A stretch of 40,715 bases of DNA from Deltaproteobacteria bacterium UBA5205 (GCA_002412715.1 DHVP01000034.1:1-40715), one strand, 5' to 3'. Numbered from the stretch's first letter, positions 8,444 through 16,730 are shown. Notes: generated by a model not told the origin, from the sequence alone. A program made the numbers and translations.

Positions 8444-9417
8444 ACAATGTTTTACGGGACCGCATCTACGCAAGCTTCAGCGGCGGCGGTCCGCCGCTCG
8501 AGGAACTCTGCCGGGAACTTCTTTCCGAGCAGCAGCGTTCATGGCCCGAATTGAAACAGGCATACGATTCACTCAACGCCGTCAGATCACGCTCGGTCGA
8601 GTGTGACGGATTTTCGGTTCGTCTCGTTTTTAATCCCGGCAGGGCCGTCAACACCACGGCCGCGGTAAGTCCCGAGGAGATCCGTGAAAGGCCCTGTTTC
8701 CTCTGCTCCGCCAACCTGCCCTCCGCGCAGAAAGGGATCCTCTACCGCCGCGAATTTCTGATACTGGGAAATCCCAGGCCCGCCGTGTCCTTTCACCTGA
8801 CCATAGCCCACCTGGATCATCGTCCCCAGGCCCTCTGCGAAAACATCGAAACATTCCTGAAGATCACCGCAGACCTCGGCCGCGGTTTCATAACTCTCTA
8901 CAACGGACCCCGCTGCGGGGCGTCAGCCCCGGACCATCTGCACTTCCAGGCGGTGCCTTCCGGGCAGATGCCGATAGAGGGGGAGCTTGAAAACACCGGA
9001 AGTTTCACCCCCCTCAACCCCGGTTCAGAGACCCGAGGCGCCCCCGTCCGGCGGGCGACAGGTCTCGGACGCGAGGCAGTGCTTATCGAAGGGGATGACG
9101 TTTCCTTGATCGCTGCCGCCTTCAGAGACTATATGGACACCCTCACGGAGCCCGCCACGAAGGAAGAACCCCGTGAAGAGCCGATGATAAACGCAGCCGC
9201 ATCTTTTAGCGGGAAGGCATGGCGCCTTCTCGTTTTCCCGCGCCGCGCTCATCGGCCGGCCGCCTTTTACAGAGACGATGTGCACAGGATCGTGGTGAGC
9301 CCGGCCGTCATGGAGATGGGGGGCATTATCGTGACGCCCGTAGAACGCGATTTTGACCGCCTTGATGCCCCAACAATCCAATCCATCTATCGCGAAGTCT
9401 CCCTTACGGACACCTGA
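8440..9417 (+). CDS. DUF4922-type GalT/HIT-fold nucleotidyltransferase or phosphorylase
   Basis: Counting from GTG 8440 (325 residues), the protein has a CFLC pair at C86/C89, placed like the zinc CxxC of galactose-1-phosphate uridylyltransferase, and NGPRCGASAPDHLHFQAVP with H166, H168 and Q170. That HxHxQ is the catalytic histidine motif of the GalT/GDP-sugar phosphorylase branch of the HIT superfamily. I recognise the family as DUF4922. Expected chemistry is nucleotidyl transfer through a nucleotidyl-histidine, using a sugar nucleotide plus phosphate or sugar phosphate. GTG 8440 overlaps the TGA of the glycosyltransferase, with GGAG nine bases upstream; this is better than the open frame from 8308. 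The context suggests it acts on the sugar nucleotide made by the MurU-like enzyme. Confidence 0.7.
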   Translation: MNNVLRDRIYASFSGGGPPLEELCRELLSEQQRSWPELKQAYDSLNAVRSRSVECDGFSVRLVFNPGRAVNTTAAVSPEEIRERPCFLCSANLPSAQKGILYRREFLILGNPRPAVSFHLTIAHLDHRPQALCENIETFLKITADLGRGFITLYNGPRCGASAPDHLHFQAVPSGQMPIEGELENTGSFTPLNPGSETRGAPVRRATGLGREAVLIEGDDVSLIAAAFRDYMDTLTEPATKEEPREEPMINAAASFSGKAWRLLVFPRRAHRPAAFYRDDVHRIVVSPAVMEMGGIIVTPVERDFDRLDAPTIQSIYREVSLTDT

Positions 9418-9542
9418 ATCCCGGCATACCAGAGCATATGGTTTGCCGCTTGCTTAGCATCTTTTCCGGACCGAAACACCGGAACGGTTTTGTGTCTTGA
9501 TCTGGTGCCCGGATATCTATTAGTATAGGAAAGGGGGAAACA

Positions 9543-11921
9543 ACGAGCCCGCTCAAGACGAAGTCGGAACTGATCCGGGAAATTTCCGTCTTAAAAGACA
9601 GAATTCTGGAGCTGGAACGCTCTGAAACCGGGCATAAACGGACCGAGGAAGAGCTCGTGGCCTCCGCGCAATGGCTACGGCTGCTTATCGATGCCGGACC
9701 CGATTTTTTCTTTCTTAAAGACCTTGATTTACGCTACCAACTGGTCAACTTCGCAAACGCGCAGTTCTTCGGGTACAATGAGGCTGAGATAATAGGCAGG
9801 AACGACTACGATCTCATGCCCGGGGATGCCGCCGCCGCATGCCAGCAGAGCGACGGGCTGGCTATCCGCGAGAAGCGGACCGTGATCACCATTGAACCGA
9901 TAGAGGGAAAATTTTACGAGACTTACAAATTCCCCCTCGTCGTCGAAGGAGCCGTTATCGGTGTGGCGGGAATTGTCCGCGATATCACCGAGCGCAAACG
10001 CGCGGAAGAAGAATTGCGCAAGAACCGCACCCTCCTGTCGGATATGATCGAAAACAGCGGTGCCCTTATTTGCGTCAAGGACCGTGAAGGGCGTTACGAG
10101 ATGGTCAACCGCAAATGGGAAGAAGTAACGGGATTGACGCGTGAAGATACCATAGGCAAGACAGATGAAGAATTATTTCCGGGGACGACGGGCACACGTT
10201 TCCGCCAGAACGATCATGAGGTCATGGAGTCAGGATTGGTGGTCGAAAAGGAGGAAATCCTCGAAGACAAACGCGGAAAACGGTCCTTCATATCGATAAA
10301 ATTCCCCCTCAGGAACCAGGACGGGGCGGTAAGCGGCATGTGTGCCATGATAACGGAAATTACGGCACGCAAAGAAATGGAAGAACAGCTTGCCATCAGC
10401 AGGGACCGCCTGTCCCGGGCAGAGATAATCTCCCGTTCCGGCAACTGGGAGTTTGATATGGAATCGAAGACGGTCTTCATGTCCAAAGGAGCCCACAGGA
10501 TATACGGCACCGACAATACAGTCCTTACGATCCCCGAGGTGCAGAAGATACCCCTTCCGACATATCGCGAGATGCTTGACGGGGCCCTCAGGGACCTTAT
10601 CGAGAAGGGGCTTCCTTATGATGTGGAGTTCAGGATAAAACGTCCCGATACCGGTCATATCGTGGACATCCATTCCGTGGCGGAGTACGACCCGGAAAGA
10701 AAGGTGGTCTTCGGAATCATACAGGACATCACGGATCGCAAACTCCTCGAGTCACAGCTTCTTCAGGCCAAGAAACTTGAAGCAATCGGAACCCTGGCTG
10801 GCGGGATCGCACACGACTTCAACAACATTCTCATGGGGATTCAAGGATATGCCTCCATAATGATGCTCGAACTGGAAGGCACCGGCCACCCCGACTACGA
10901 GCGCTTAAAGTGCATCGAAGAACAGGTCGAGAGCGCATCCAACCTTACGAGGCAGCTCCTGGGGTTTGCGCGCGCAGGCGGATACGAGATCCGGCCCGCG
11001 GACATGAACGAGATCCTGAGGGAAAGCTCCGCCATGTTTCACAGAACGAAGAAGGAATTGACCGTTCATGGAAAATACGAAAAGGATCTCCCGACCGTTG
11101 AAATTGACCGGGGTCAGATAGAGCAGGTTCTTCTCAATTTGTATGTAAACGCCTGGCACGCCATGCCGGCGGGAGGAGAACTCTACCTCGAGACCGCCAA
11201 TATCACCCTTGACGGCAACCATGCCGCTGTCCATGGCGTATCCCCCGGCGAATACGTTCGGGTCAGTGTTGCCGATACGGGGATGGGTATGGAAGAGGAA
11301 ACGATGAAGCGGATATTCGATCCCTTCTTTACCACGAAAGAGATGGGCAGGGGAACCGGGCTGGGGCTTGCCATGGTCTACGGGATTATGAAGGGCCACA
11401 GGGGCTTTGTGGAAGTTAGGAGCAAACCCGGCCACGGCACGACGTTTACCCTGTTCTTCCCGGCATCGGGAAAAAGGATCGTTCGGAACAAGCGAACTGC
11501 CCCGGCAACCGTAAAAGGTTCGGGGACGATCCTCCTTGTCGATGACGAATCAAACGTTCTTCGCGTCACCAAAAGGATGCTTGAAACGCTGGGGTACACC
11601 GTCCATGCCGCCCAGGACGGCCTGGAAGCGCTTCGCGTCTTCACCTCGATGAAGGACAGCATCGACCTCGTCATTGTCGACATGATAATGCCAAAACTAT
11701 CCGGCAGTCAGACCTTCGACCGCTTGAGGGCCCTTTGCCCTTCGGTAAAGGTGATCCTCAGCAGCGGATACAGTATGAACGGCGAGGCCCGCCAGATCAT
11801 GAGCAGGGGCTTCGCCGGCTTCATCCAGAAACCCTACAACATCGCCACTCTCTCCCAGAAGATCAGGGAAGTCCTCGCAAAACCCGTCGCAGAGGAAAAC
11901 AAAACAAGAAGGAAAAAGTAA
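9543..11921 (+). CDS. Hybrid sensor histidine kinase, three PAS domains plus receiver
   Basis: Counting from the first canonical start (GTG 9657), there are PAS domains at about 8-118, 124-243 and 254-366. These are followed by a HisKA box with His386 (GTLAGGIAHDFNNI), an ATPase domain with VLLNLYVNAWHAM, VADTGMGM and GRGTGLGLAMVYG, and a C-terminal receiver with VDD at 628-630 and Asp675 in IVDMIMP. No membrane segment, so a cytoplasmic sensor. The frame stays open upstream of 9657 and encodes a typical coiled-coil leader (LIREISVLKDRILELERSE). AGGAAAGGGGG at 9527-9537 is followed by ACG at 9543 where an ATG would be expected, so I extend the gene to 9543. No partner gene lies next to it. 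Confidence 0.85.
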   Translation, partial: TSPLKTKSELIREISVLKDRILELERSETGHKRTEEELVASAQWLRLLIDAGPDFFFLKDLDLRYQLVNFANAQFFGYNEAEIIGRNDYDLMPGDAAAACQQSDGLAIREKRTVITIEPIEGKFYETYKFPLVVEGAVIGVAGIVRDITERKRAEEELRKNRTLLSDMIENSGALICVKDREGRYEMVNRKWEEVTGLTREDTIGKTDEELFPGTTGTRFRQNDHEVMESGLVVEKEEILEDKRGKRSFISIKFPLRNQDGAVSGMCAMITEITARKEMEEQLAISRDRLSRAEIISRSGNWEFDMESKTVFMSKGAHRIYGTDNTVLTIPEVQKIPLPTYREMLDGALRDLIEKGLPYDVEFRIKRPDTGHIVDIHSVAEYDPERKVVFGIIQDITDRKLLESQLLQAKKLEAIGTLAGGIAHDFNNILMGIQGYASIMMLELEGTGHPDYERLKCIEEQVESASNLTRQLLGFARAGGYEIRPADMNEILRESSAMFHRTKKELTVHGKYEKDLPTVEIDRGQIEQVLLNLYVNAWHAMPAGGELYLETANITLDGNHAAVHGVSPGEYVRVSVADTGMGMEEETMKRIFDPFFTTKEMGRGTGLGLAMVYGIMKGHRGFVEVRSKPGHGTTFTLFFPASGKRIVRNKRTAPATVKGSGTILLVDDESNVLRVTKRMLETLGYTVHAAQDGLEALRVFTSMKDSIDLVIVDMIMPKLSGSQTFDRLRALCPSVKVILSSGYSMNGEARQIMSRGFAGFIQKPYNIATLSQKIREVLAKPVAEENKTRRKK

Positions 11922-11962
11922 GGCTCAACCCAACACCAACAACGTGTAACGCGCCCGTCCCC

Positions 11963-11990
11963 TTGACAAGAGCCGATCGGTCCATAGATT
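11963..11990 (+). promoter_or_regulatory. Sigma-70-type promoter for the OmpA-like gene
   Basis: TTGACA (11963-11968), 16-base spacer, TAGATT (11985-11990); predicted transcript start near 11997, about 30 bases before the ATG at 12029. Confidence 0.5.
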
Positions 11991-12028
11991 CTTTCTATCT
12001 GACAAAGAACCATGAAAGGGGGCAACAC

Positions 12029-12706
12029 ATGAAAACGTTGATAATCGTCGTGGCCATCGCAGGTATCCTGATCGCAGGGTGCGCAACAAAGACGCAAACA
12101 GGAGGGGCGGTCGGGGCCGGAGTCGGAGCAGCGGTCGGGGCCGGGGCCGGCCAGGCTATAGGGCGCGATACCTCTTCCACTCTTATCGGGGCAGGCATCG
12201 GTGCGATTGTCGGAGGCCTGACAGGGGCGGCCGTCGGCAACTATATGGACAAACAGGAACAGTCCATGCGCCAGGCCATCGCAAACTCTGAGGCAGCTAC
12301 GGTCCGGCGGGAACAGGAGATTATCCAGGGGGCCCGGCAGCAGTCTGTTGATGTGCTCACGGTGACCTTCAAGTCCGATTACCTTTTTGCCGTCAATTCC
12401 TCGACTTTGCTCCCCGGTGCCCAGAGTGAACTGCAGCGGGTGGCAACGGTCATCAGGCAATACCCGGAAACGAATATCCAGATTGCCGGCCATACGGATA
12501 GTACCGGGTCCGAGGACACTAACCGGAGGCTTTCCGAGCAGCGTGCCGAATCGGTAAAGACGGCCCTGATTGGCATGGGAGTAAATCCTTCACGGTTAAC
12601 CACCCTCGGCTACGGCGAGAGCAGGCCAGTCGCGAGCAACAATACCGAAGGCGGCCGCCAGCAGAACAGGCGCGTGGAAGTCCGCATTGTTCCGCAGACT
12701 GCCTGA
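12029..12706 (+). CDS. OmpA-family lipoprotein with glycine zipper (YiaD-like)
   Basis: A 225-residue outer-membrane lipoprotein. The signal peptide ends LIAGC with the lipidated Cys at 18. A glycine/alanine-rich zipper segment follows (about 25-72, GAVGAGVGAAVGAGAGQAIG), then a C-terminal OmpA/MotB domain from about 108 with FAVNSSTLLPGA, the peptidoglycan-binding IAGHTDSTGSEDTNRRLSEQR and LGYGESRPVASN. Such proteins tether the outer membrane to peptidoglycan. The open frame extends back into the kinase gene, but ATG 12029 has AAAGGGGG seven bases upstream, a TTGACA promoter, and gives the signal peptide, so it is the true start. Confidence 0.85.
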   Translation: MKTLIIVVAIAGILIAGCATKTQTGGAVGAGVGAAVGAGAGQAIGRDTSSTLIGAGIGAIVGGLTGAAVGNYMDKQEQSMRQAIANSEAATVRREQEIIQGARQQSVDVLTVTFKSDYLFAVNSSTLLPGAQSELQRVATVIRQYPETNIQIAGHTDSTGSEDTNRRLSEQRAESVKTALIGMGVNPSRLTTLGYGESRPVASNNTEGGRQQNRRVEVRIVPQTA

Positions 12707-12891
12707 CGGGCACTCTCGAGGCAACGTCCGACATTCCTGCCGCAGGATCGACCAGAGGGAGCCGGCGAAACCGTGACAGAATAATTATCGATTCTGCGAC
12801 AGACGCGGGATGGGTCTTCGCGTTACTATAAAGGGAAGACCCCGGCCTACCGGTAGCAGGCATAGCCACAAGCATAAACAGGAGGTTTACC

Positions 12892-13437
12892 GTGACCGTC
12901 AGAAACAACAGGGAAACGAAGATGGATATGCAGGCGGCGATGGACACATACGAAAAGCTCGCGATACCAGGCGCTCCCCACAGGATGCTGGCAGCCATGT
13001 CCGGCAGGTGGAATGCCAGCATAAGGTCGTGGATGGAACCGGGCGGTCCGGTGACGGAATCATCGGGCACGAGCGAACAGAAGATGATTCTCGGCGGCCG
13101 TTTCCTCCAGCAGGATTTTACCAGTGAGGTCATGGGGAGTCCCTTCGATGGCATAGGCATTACGGGGTACGATAACCACACCAGGAAATATGTGTCGACC
13201 TGGGTGGATTCCATGTCCACAGCCATCATGTATTTTGAAGGAACGGCAGGCCCAGACGGAAAAACCATAATTCAGGAGGCGGGCTACGACGACCCTGTTA
13301 AAGGTCCCATGAAGTGGCGCTCCCTGACGAGCATTCCAAACGACGATACGGTGCTTTTCGAGATGTACGTAATCGATGGTAAAGGCAAAGAAGAGAAGAT
13401 GATGGAGATAACCTATACCAGGCAAGACCAGGTCTGA
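12892..13437 (+). CDS. DUF1579 domain protein
   Basis: This 181-residue protein matches the DUF1579 pattern: PGAPHRMLAAMSGRWNASI near residue 26, MILGGRFLQQDFTSEVMG, FDGIGITGYDNHTRKYVSTWVDSM, and a C-terminal lipocalin-like strand set ending in MEITYTRQDQV. The fold is a calycin-like barrel and the function is unknown. No signal peptide, so cytoplasmic. It starts at GTG 12892 with AGGAGG upstream. It converges with the Cys-rich gene, 17 bases away. Confidence 0.8.
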   Translation: MTVRNNRETKMDMQAAMDTYEKLAIPGAPHRMLAAMSGRWNASIRSWMEPGGPVTESSGTSEQKMILGGRFLQQDFTSEVMGSPFDGIGITGYDNHTRKYVSTWVDSMSTAIMYFEGTAGPDGKTIIQEAGYDDPVKGPMKWRSLTSIPNDDTVLFEMYVIDGKGKEEKMMEITYTRQDQV

Positions 13438-13454
13438 AAGTCCCGCTGTCCGAT

Positions 13455-13673
13455 TCAGCGAAGAGTACAGGACTTGTATTCTTCCATCGCCCAGCATGAA
13501 CGAAGAAAAGGACATCCGCTGCAAAGGTCAAGCATGTTGTGTTCCCTGAGATATTGTTTTCCTGAATCCGCACTGACATTGTGGGCCGTCATCTCGTCGA
13601 TGCAGGGGGGTGTTTTGGACTTGCAGCCATGCCTGTTATCGCATCCGATGCAGTACCCCGTCTTCGGTTTCAC
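13455..13673 (-). CDS. 72-residue protein with duplicated CxxCx5C motifs
   Basis: The eight cysteines fall in two matching sets: C8-x2-C11-x5-C17-x6-C24 and C51-x2-C54-x5-C60-x8-C69. This suggests two metal sites, either zinc knuckles or an Fe-S arrangement; which one cannot be decided from sequence. It starts at a GTG whose ribosome binding site, GAGGAGG on the minus strand, overlaps the stop codon of the transglutaminase-like gene. The two are therefore almost certainly cotranscribed and the gene is likely real despite its size. No signal peptide. The family is not one I can name. Confidence 0.6.
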   Translation of the reverse strand: MKPKTGYCIGCDNRHGCKSKTPPCIDEMTAHNVSADSGKQYLREHNMLDLCSGCPFLRSCWAMEEYKSCTLR

Positions 13674-13684
13674 GGGCGCCTCCT

Positions 13685-14386
13685 CTAAGGGAACCGGTAT
13701 CCCGACAGCGGCATAACATGGCCCCGCGAATCGCCCTCATCGGTCCAGGGACGCTTCTGACCCCAGATCGGAGAGATCTTCCCATAGAGCCACTCAAAGG
13801 GCAGGTCCGCTTGAGGTTCGTACTTTTCAAGATATTCCACATAGGGTTTACCGGCCAAATCCACGGCGGCGAGGATTGCATCATGTTCCGAGTCGAAATC
13901 GCAGGGGGGCAGTCCCGATCTTTCGCAGAGCCCCTTATCAAACGCAGGCGTGACGCTTATCCATTTTTCCTTCACGTAAAGCTGGGTGTAGCCGTGGCTC
14001 GGGAAATCATCGACGCCCATCTGGGCCCTGAGCTCAGAGGGCACCTTGTGGTTGCGAATCCTGGCAAAAGCAATGCGAGAAGGAATCCCCGCGGCCCGCG
14101 CCAGGGCGGCAAGCAGTATCGCCTTCTGGACACAATACCCCTTCGCGCGTTCAAGAACGACGCTGGCCTTAAAATCCTCGATGAAGGTGGACAGCATATA
14201 AACGTTATAATGCACGTCATCCCTGACGAAATAGAATAACGCCTGGGCCTTCCGGCCTTCACCGGTCAATCCCCGGATAAGCCGCAGCGCCGTTTCGCGG
14301 ATAAGGTTGCTTTCACTGTCTATCGTTTTCGTCGGCCGGAGGTATATCTCCGTATCCGTCTGAGAGTACCTGAAACCGGTTTCCAT
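13685..14386 (-). CDS. Transglutaminase-like (papain-fold) protein
   Basis: A transglutaminase core is visible: the catalytic Cys in AKGYCVQKAILLAALARAAGIPSRI, the His in SHGYTQLYVKEKWISVTP and the Asp in TPAFDKG, giving a complete Cys-His-Asp triad. Bacterial members are usually proteases, peptide-amidases or cross-linking enzymes. No signal peptide, so cytoplasmic. The C-terminal 70 residues (from DFDSEHDAIL) are acidic and Trp-rich, with no motif I know. Two in-frame ATGs compete (14392 and 14386); the second is better spaced from AAGGG. The Cys-rich gene follows after 11 bases. Confidence 0.75.
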   Translation of the reverse strand: METGFRYSQTDTEIYLRPTKTIDSESNLIRETALRLIRGLTGEGRKAQALFYFVRDDVHYNVYMLSTFIEDFKASVVLERAKGYCVQKAILLAALARAAGIPSRIAFARIRNHKVPSELRAQMGVDDFPSHGYTQLYVKEKWISVTPAFDKGLCERSGLPPCDFDSEHDAILAAVDLAGKPYVEYLEKYEPQADLPFEWLYGKISPIWGQKRPWTDEGDSRGHVMPLSGYRFP

Positions 14387-14472
14387 GTTCATTTCCCTTC
14401 TGACGATATGTATATACCAAAGGGCACCGGATGTAAATGGAGAGGTCCGGCGTTCAACGCTTCAAGCCGCTT

Positions 14473-15123
14473 CTAGTCTTGTTCCGGCACGCCGCCGATG
14501 ATGACCGAATCGGCCAGTTCGTTGGTGTCGCCATGCCGGATCGGAAAATGCTCTTTCAACAGTTCCCCTGCCGCGCTGATCGCCTCAATGAGGGCATCGG
14601 CCGCGTTTCCCTCCTTTACACCCCTGGAAATGGTGGTTGCGAATGTGTTGAGCCTGGCCTGGGTGATCTTTTCGTGAATGCCCTTGTCGGCAAGGACCCA
14701 GACCTTTCTCTCGAAGAGGGAGATAAAAAAGAGAACGCCCGTTTTTCCTACCGTCCTGTGGAGCCCTTTCTCATAAAATGCCCTGACCGCCCTGTCCCGT
14801 ACCGCCCTCTGGCGGCGCTTTACTCCGGTAAAATGGACTTTCAGGGAAGGCACCTTTTTGAAGACCGGCCAGAAAAGCAGGAAAGTCAAGAAGGTCAACG
14901 GAACGTACCACCAGAGCGATTCGTGGAGAAAGAAAATGGTAATGAGGAAGGCCGCGACGTTCCCGAAGGTGATCGCCCCCAGGACTTCGGCCTCGCGGTA
15001 GTGGCTGCTGGCGTCGACGACCATGACAGCGATCTCGCCGCTGGTCTTCGCCTCAACCGACGAGGTTGCCTCCCTGATCCTTTCCTTTTCAGCATGGTTA
15101 AAAAAATTCACGGCCTTGTTCAT
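14473..15123 (-). CDS. TPM-domain membrane protein
   Basis: About 216 residues. The first part has the TPM pattern (IREATSSVEAKTSGEIAVMVVDASSHY). Two adjacent membrane segments follow (VLGAITFGNVAAFLITIFFL and WWYVPLTFLTFLLFWPVF), then VGKTGVLFFISLFERKVWVLADKGIHEKI, the second half of the domain. The TM pair is thus inserted within a split TPM domain. TPM (Psb32/YgcG-like) proteins include a plant phosphatase involved in photosystem repair; bacterial roles are unclear. ATG 15123 overlaps the previous stop as TGATG. It is the third gene of a lemA-TPM-TPM operon. Confidence 0.8.
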   Translation of the reverse strand: MNKAVNFFNHAEKERIREATSSVEAKTSGEIAVMVVDASSHYREAEVLGAITFGNVAAFLITIFFLHESLWWYVPLTFLTFLLFWPVFKKVPSLKVHFTGVKRRQRAVRDRAVRAFYEKGLHRTVGKTGVLFFISLFERKVWVLADKGIHEKITQARLNTFATTISRGVKEGNAADALIEAISAAGELLKEHFPIRHGDTNELADSVIIGGVPEQD

Positions 15124-16049
15124 CACCAGTCCCCCGATGCCCCTCCGCCGCCGAAATCGCCGCCTCCGCCCGAAAAACCCCCGCCTCCGCTGTCAAAGCC
15201 TCCGCCGCCCGAAAATCCTCCACCTATCCACGGACCCCCGGAACCAAAACCGCCGCCCCCTCTACCGCCGAACAAAAAGGGAAGGAAGACGCCGAGAATG
15301 AGGCCGAGAACACCGAGAAGAATGGCTGTCACCAGCGAAAACCCCAGCAGGAACCCAAGTGCTGAAAAGCCGAGCAAACCGGCCCCGCCGCCCAGGATGC
15401 GGGACATCCTTCCCAGAACGAGGAGGAATATGGCTCCGAAGATGAGAAAAGGCAGGGCGGATGAAAGACCGGTCTTCCTGGCCGCGCGCGGTCTCGCGTT
15501 GTCGGCCTTGAACTCGCCTCGTGTCGCATCGATCATTGCGCGAATACCCGAGGAAAACCCGCCGTCAAAATCGCCCCGTTTGAACTGCGGGTTGATGACG
15601 AGCTGTACGATCCGGCCGGCCGTCAGGTCGGTAAGCTTTCCTTCAAGGCCGCGACCGACCTCGATGCGCGTCTTGCGGTCCTTTTTGGCAACGAGGAGAA
15701 CGGCGCCGTTATCCTTTCCCTTCTGGCCGATCTTCCAGGTCTCGGCAACCTTGATGGAAAATTCCTCGAGGGATTCACCCTCAAGAGACTCGATGGTGAG
15801 GATCACCATCTGCGTCGAGTCGGATTGTTCAAAATCTTTGAGTTCCTTCTCGAGCTGAGCACGAACCCCCGGGGATATCATGCCCGCATAGTCGTTCACG
15901 CGCCCTTTCAAAGGCGGCACGTCGAGTGCCTGCGCGCCACCGTGGATAAACAACATGACACAGAAGACCAGAGCAACAAAAAGACATTGCCCGGGTCCCC
16001 GATGCCGGAGTGCTTTCTGTGTATCGTCCTTCTTCCGTGTCTCTTTCAT
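15123..16049 (-). CDS. TPM-domain protein with Gly/Ser-rich tail (YgcG-like)
   Basis: The 308-residue protein has an N-terminal signal or membrane segment (about residues 22-42), then a TPM domain: LKGRVNDYAGMISPGVRAQLEKELKDFE, TQMVILTIESLEGESLEEFSIKVAETWKIG, and DNGAVLLVAKKDRKTRIEVGRGLEG. Two hydrophobic stretches follow (LPFLIFGAIFLLVLG and the long Leu/Gly-rich region about 220-255). The tail is almost entirely Gly, Ser and Phe, as in YgcG proteins. The domain probably faces the periplasm. It sits between lemA and a second TPM gene, the arrangement in which these families commonly occur. Function is unknown. Confidence 0.85.
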   Translation of the reverse strand: MKETRKKDDTQKALRHRGPGQCLFVALVFCVMLFIHGGAQALDVPPLKGRVNDYAGMISPGVRAQLEKELKDFEQSDSTQMVILTIESLEGESLEEFSIKVAETWKIGQKGKDNGAVLLVAKKDRKTRIEVGRGLEGKLTDLTAGRIVQLVINPQFKRGDFDGGFSSGIRAMIDATRGEFKADNARPRAARKTGLSSALPFLIFGAIFLLVLGRMSRILGGGAGLLGFSALGFLLGFSLVTAILLGVLGLILGVFLPFLFGGRGGGGFGSGGPWIGGGFSGGGGFDSGGGGFSGGGGDFGGGGASGDW

Positions 16050-16073
16050 TCTATTTCCGTAAGGATCGCCGTA

Positions 16074-16658
16074 TCAGAACTTTACCTTCGGTGCCTTTTC
16101 AGCACCCGCCTCGGCCTTGAAGGCCTCCTTCAGGGGCAACTTGAGGATCAGCATGTTTGTCAGGTTGTTCGGAAAAGTCCTGATGGACGTGTTGAACGTT
16201 TGGACTGCCTTGTTATACCGGGTACGGGCCACATTGATCCTGTTCTCGGTGCCCTCGAGCTGGTTTTGAAGGTCCCGGAAATTCTGGTTCGCCTTGAGAT
16301 CGGGATACCGCTCCGCAACGAGAAGGAGCCGCGACAGGGCACCCCCCATCGAGGACTGGGCCTGCTGGAACTGCGCCATCGCCTGGGGATTGCCGATCAT
16401 GTCCCTGGAGACCTGGACGGTGCCCACCTTGGCCCGCGCCTCGGTTACGGCCTGAAAGGTCTCGCTTTCATGCCTGGCGTAAGCCTTCACTGTCTCGACC
16501 AGGTTCGGCACCAGGTCGTTGCGCCTCTGATACGAGGCCTCCACGTCGCCCCACGCCGCCTTTACGGCTTCATCGTTCTGCTGGATCGTGTTGTAGCCGC
16601 AACCGGTCAACATCATTATCGCCGCGACAATGACCCCATACAAAAAGGATCGTTTCAT
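16074..16658 (-). CDS. lemA: LemA family lipoprotein
   Basis: About 194 residues; an N-terminal hydrophobic segment ending MLTGCGYNTIQQ is both a lipobox and the conserved LemA Tyr-Asn start. The helical body has the family pattern: AWGDVEASYQRRNDLVPNLVETVKAYA, ARAKVG, LLLVAERYPDLKANQNFRDLQNQLEGTENRI and ARTRYNKAVQTFNTSIRTFPNNL. LemA proteins are membrane-anchored coiled-coil proteins of unclear role, often next to TPM or M48 protease genes. ATG 16658 has AGGAGG five bases upstream; a TTG one codon earlier is less likely. First gene of the lemA-TPM-TPM operon. Confidence 0.9.
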   Translation of the reverse strand: MKRSFLYGVIVAAIMMLTGCGYNTIQQNDEAVKAAWGDVEASYQRRNDLVPNLVETVKAYARHESETFQAVTEARAKVGTVQVSRDMIGNPQAMAQFQQAQSSMGGALSRLLLVAERYPDLKANQNFRDLQNQLEGTENRINVARTRYNKAVQTFNTSIRTFPNNLTNMLILKLPLKEAFKAEAGAEKAPKVKF

Positions 16659-16730
16659 CAAGTCCTCCTGTTCTGAAATATCGAAACCTATAGTACCATT
16701 TTCATCAGGTGAAATAAAGATTTTCCACCC

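Noticed and set aside
14437..15858. 473-residue plus-strand frame with a long proline-rich part
   Set aside because: Antisense to the two TPM genes; the proline runs are simply the complement of the Gly-rich tail codons.
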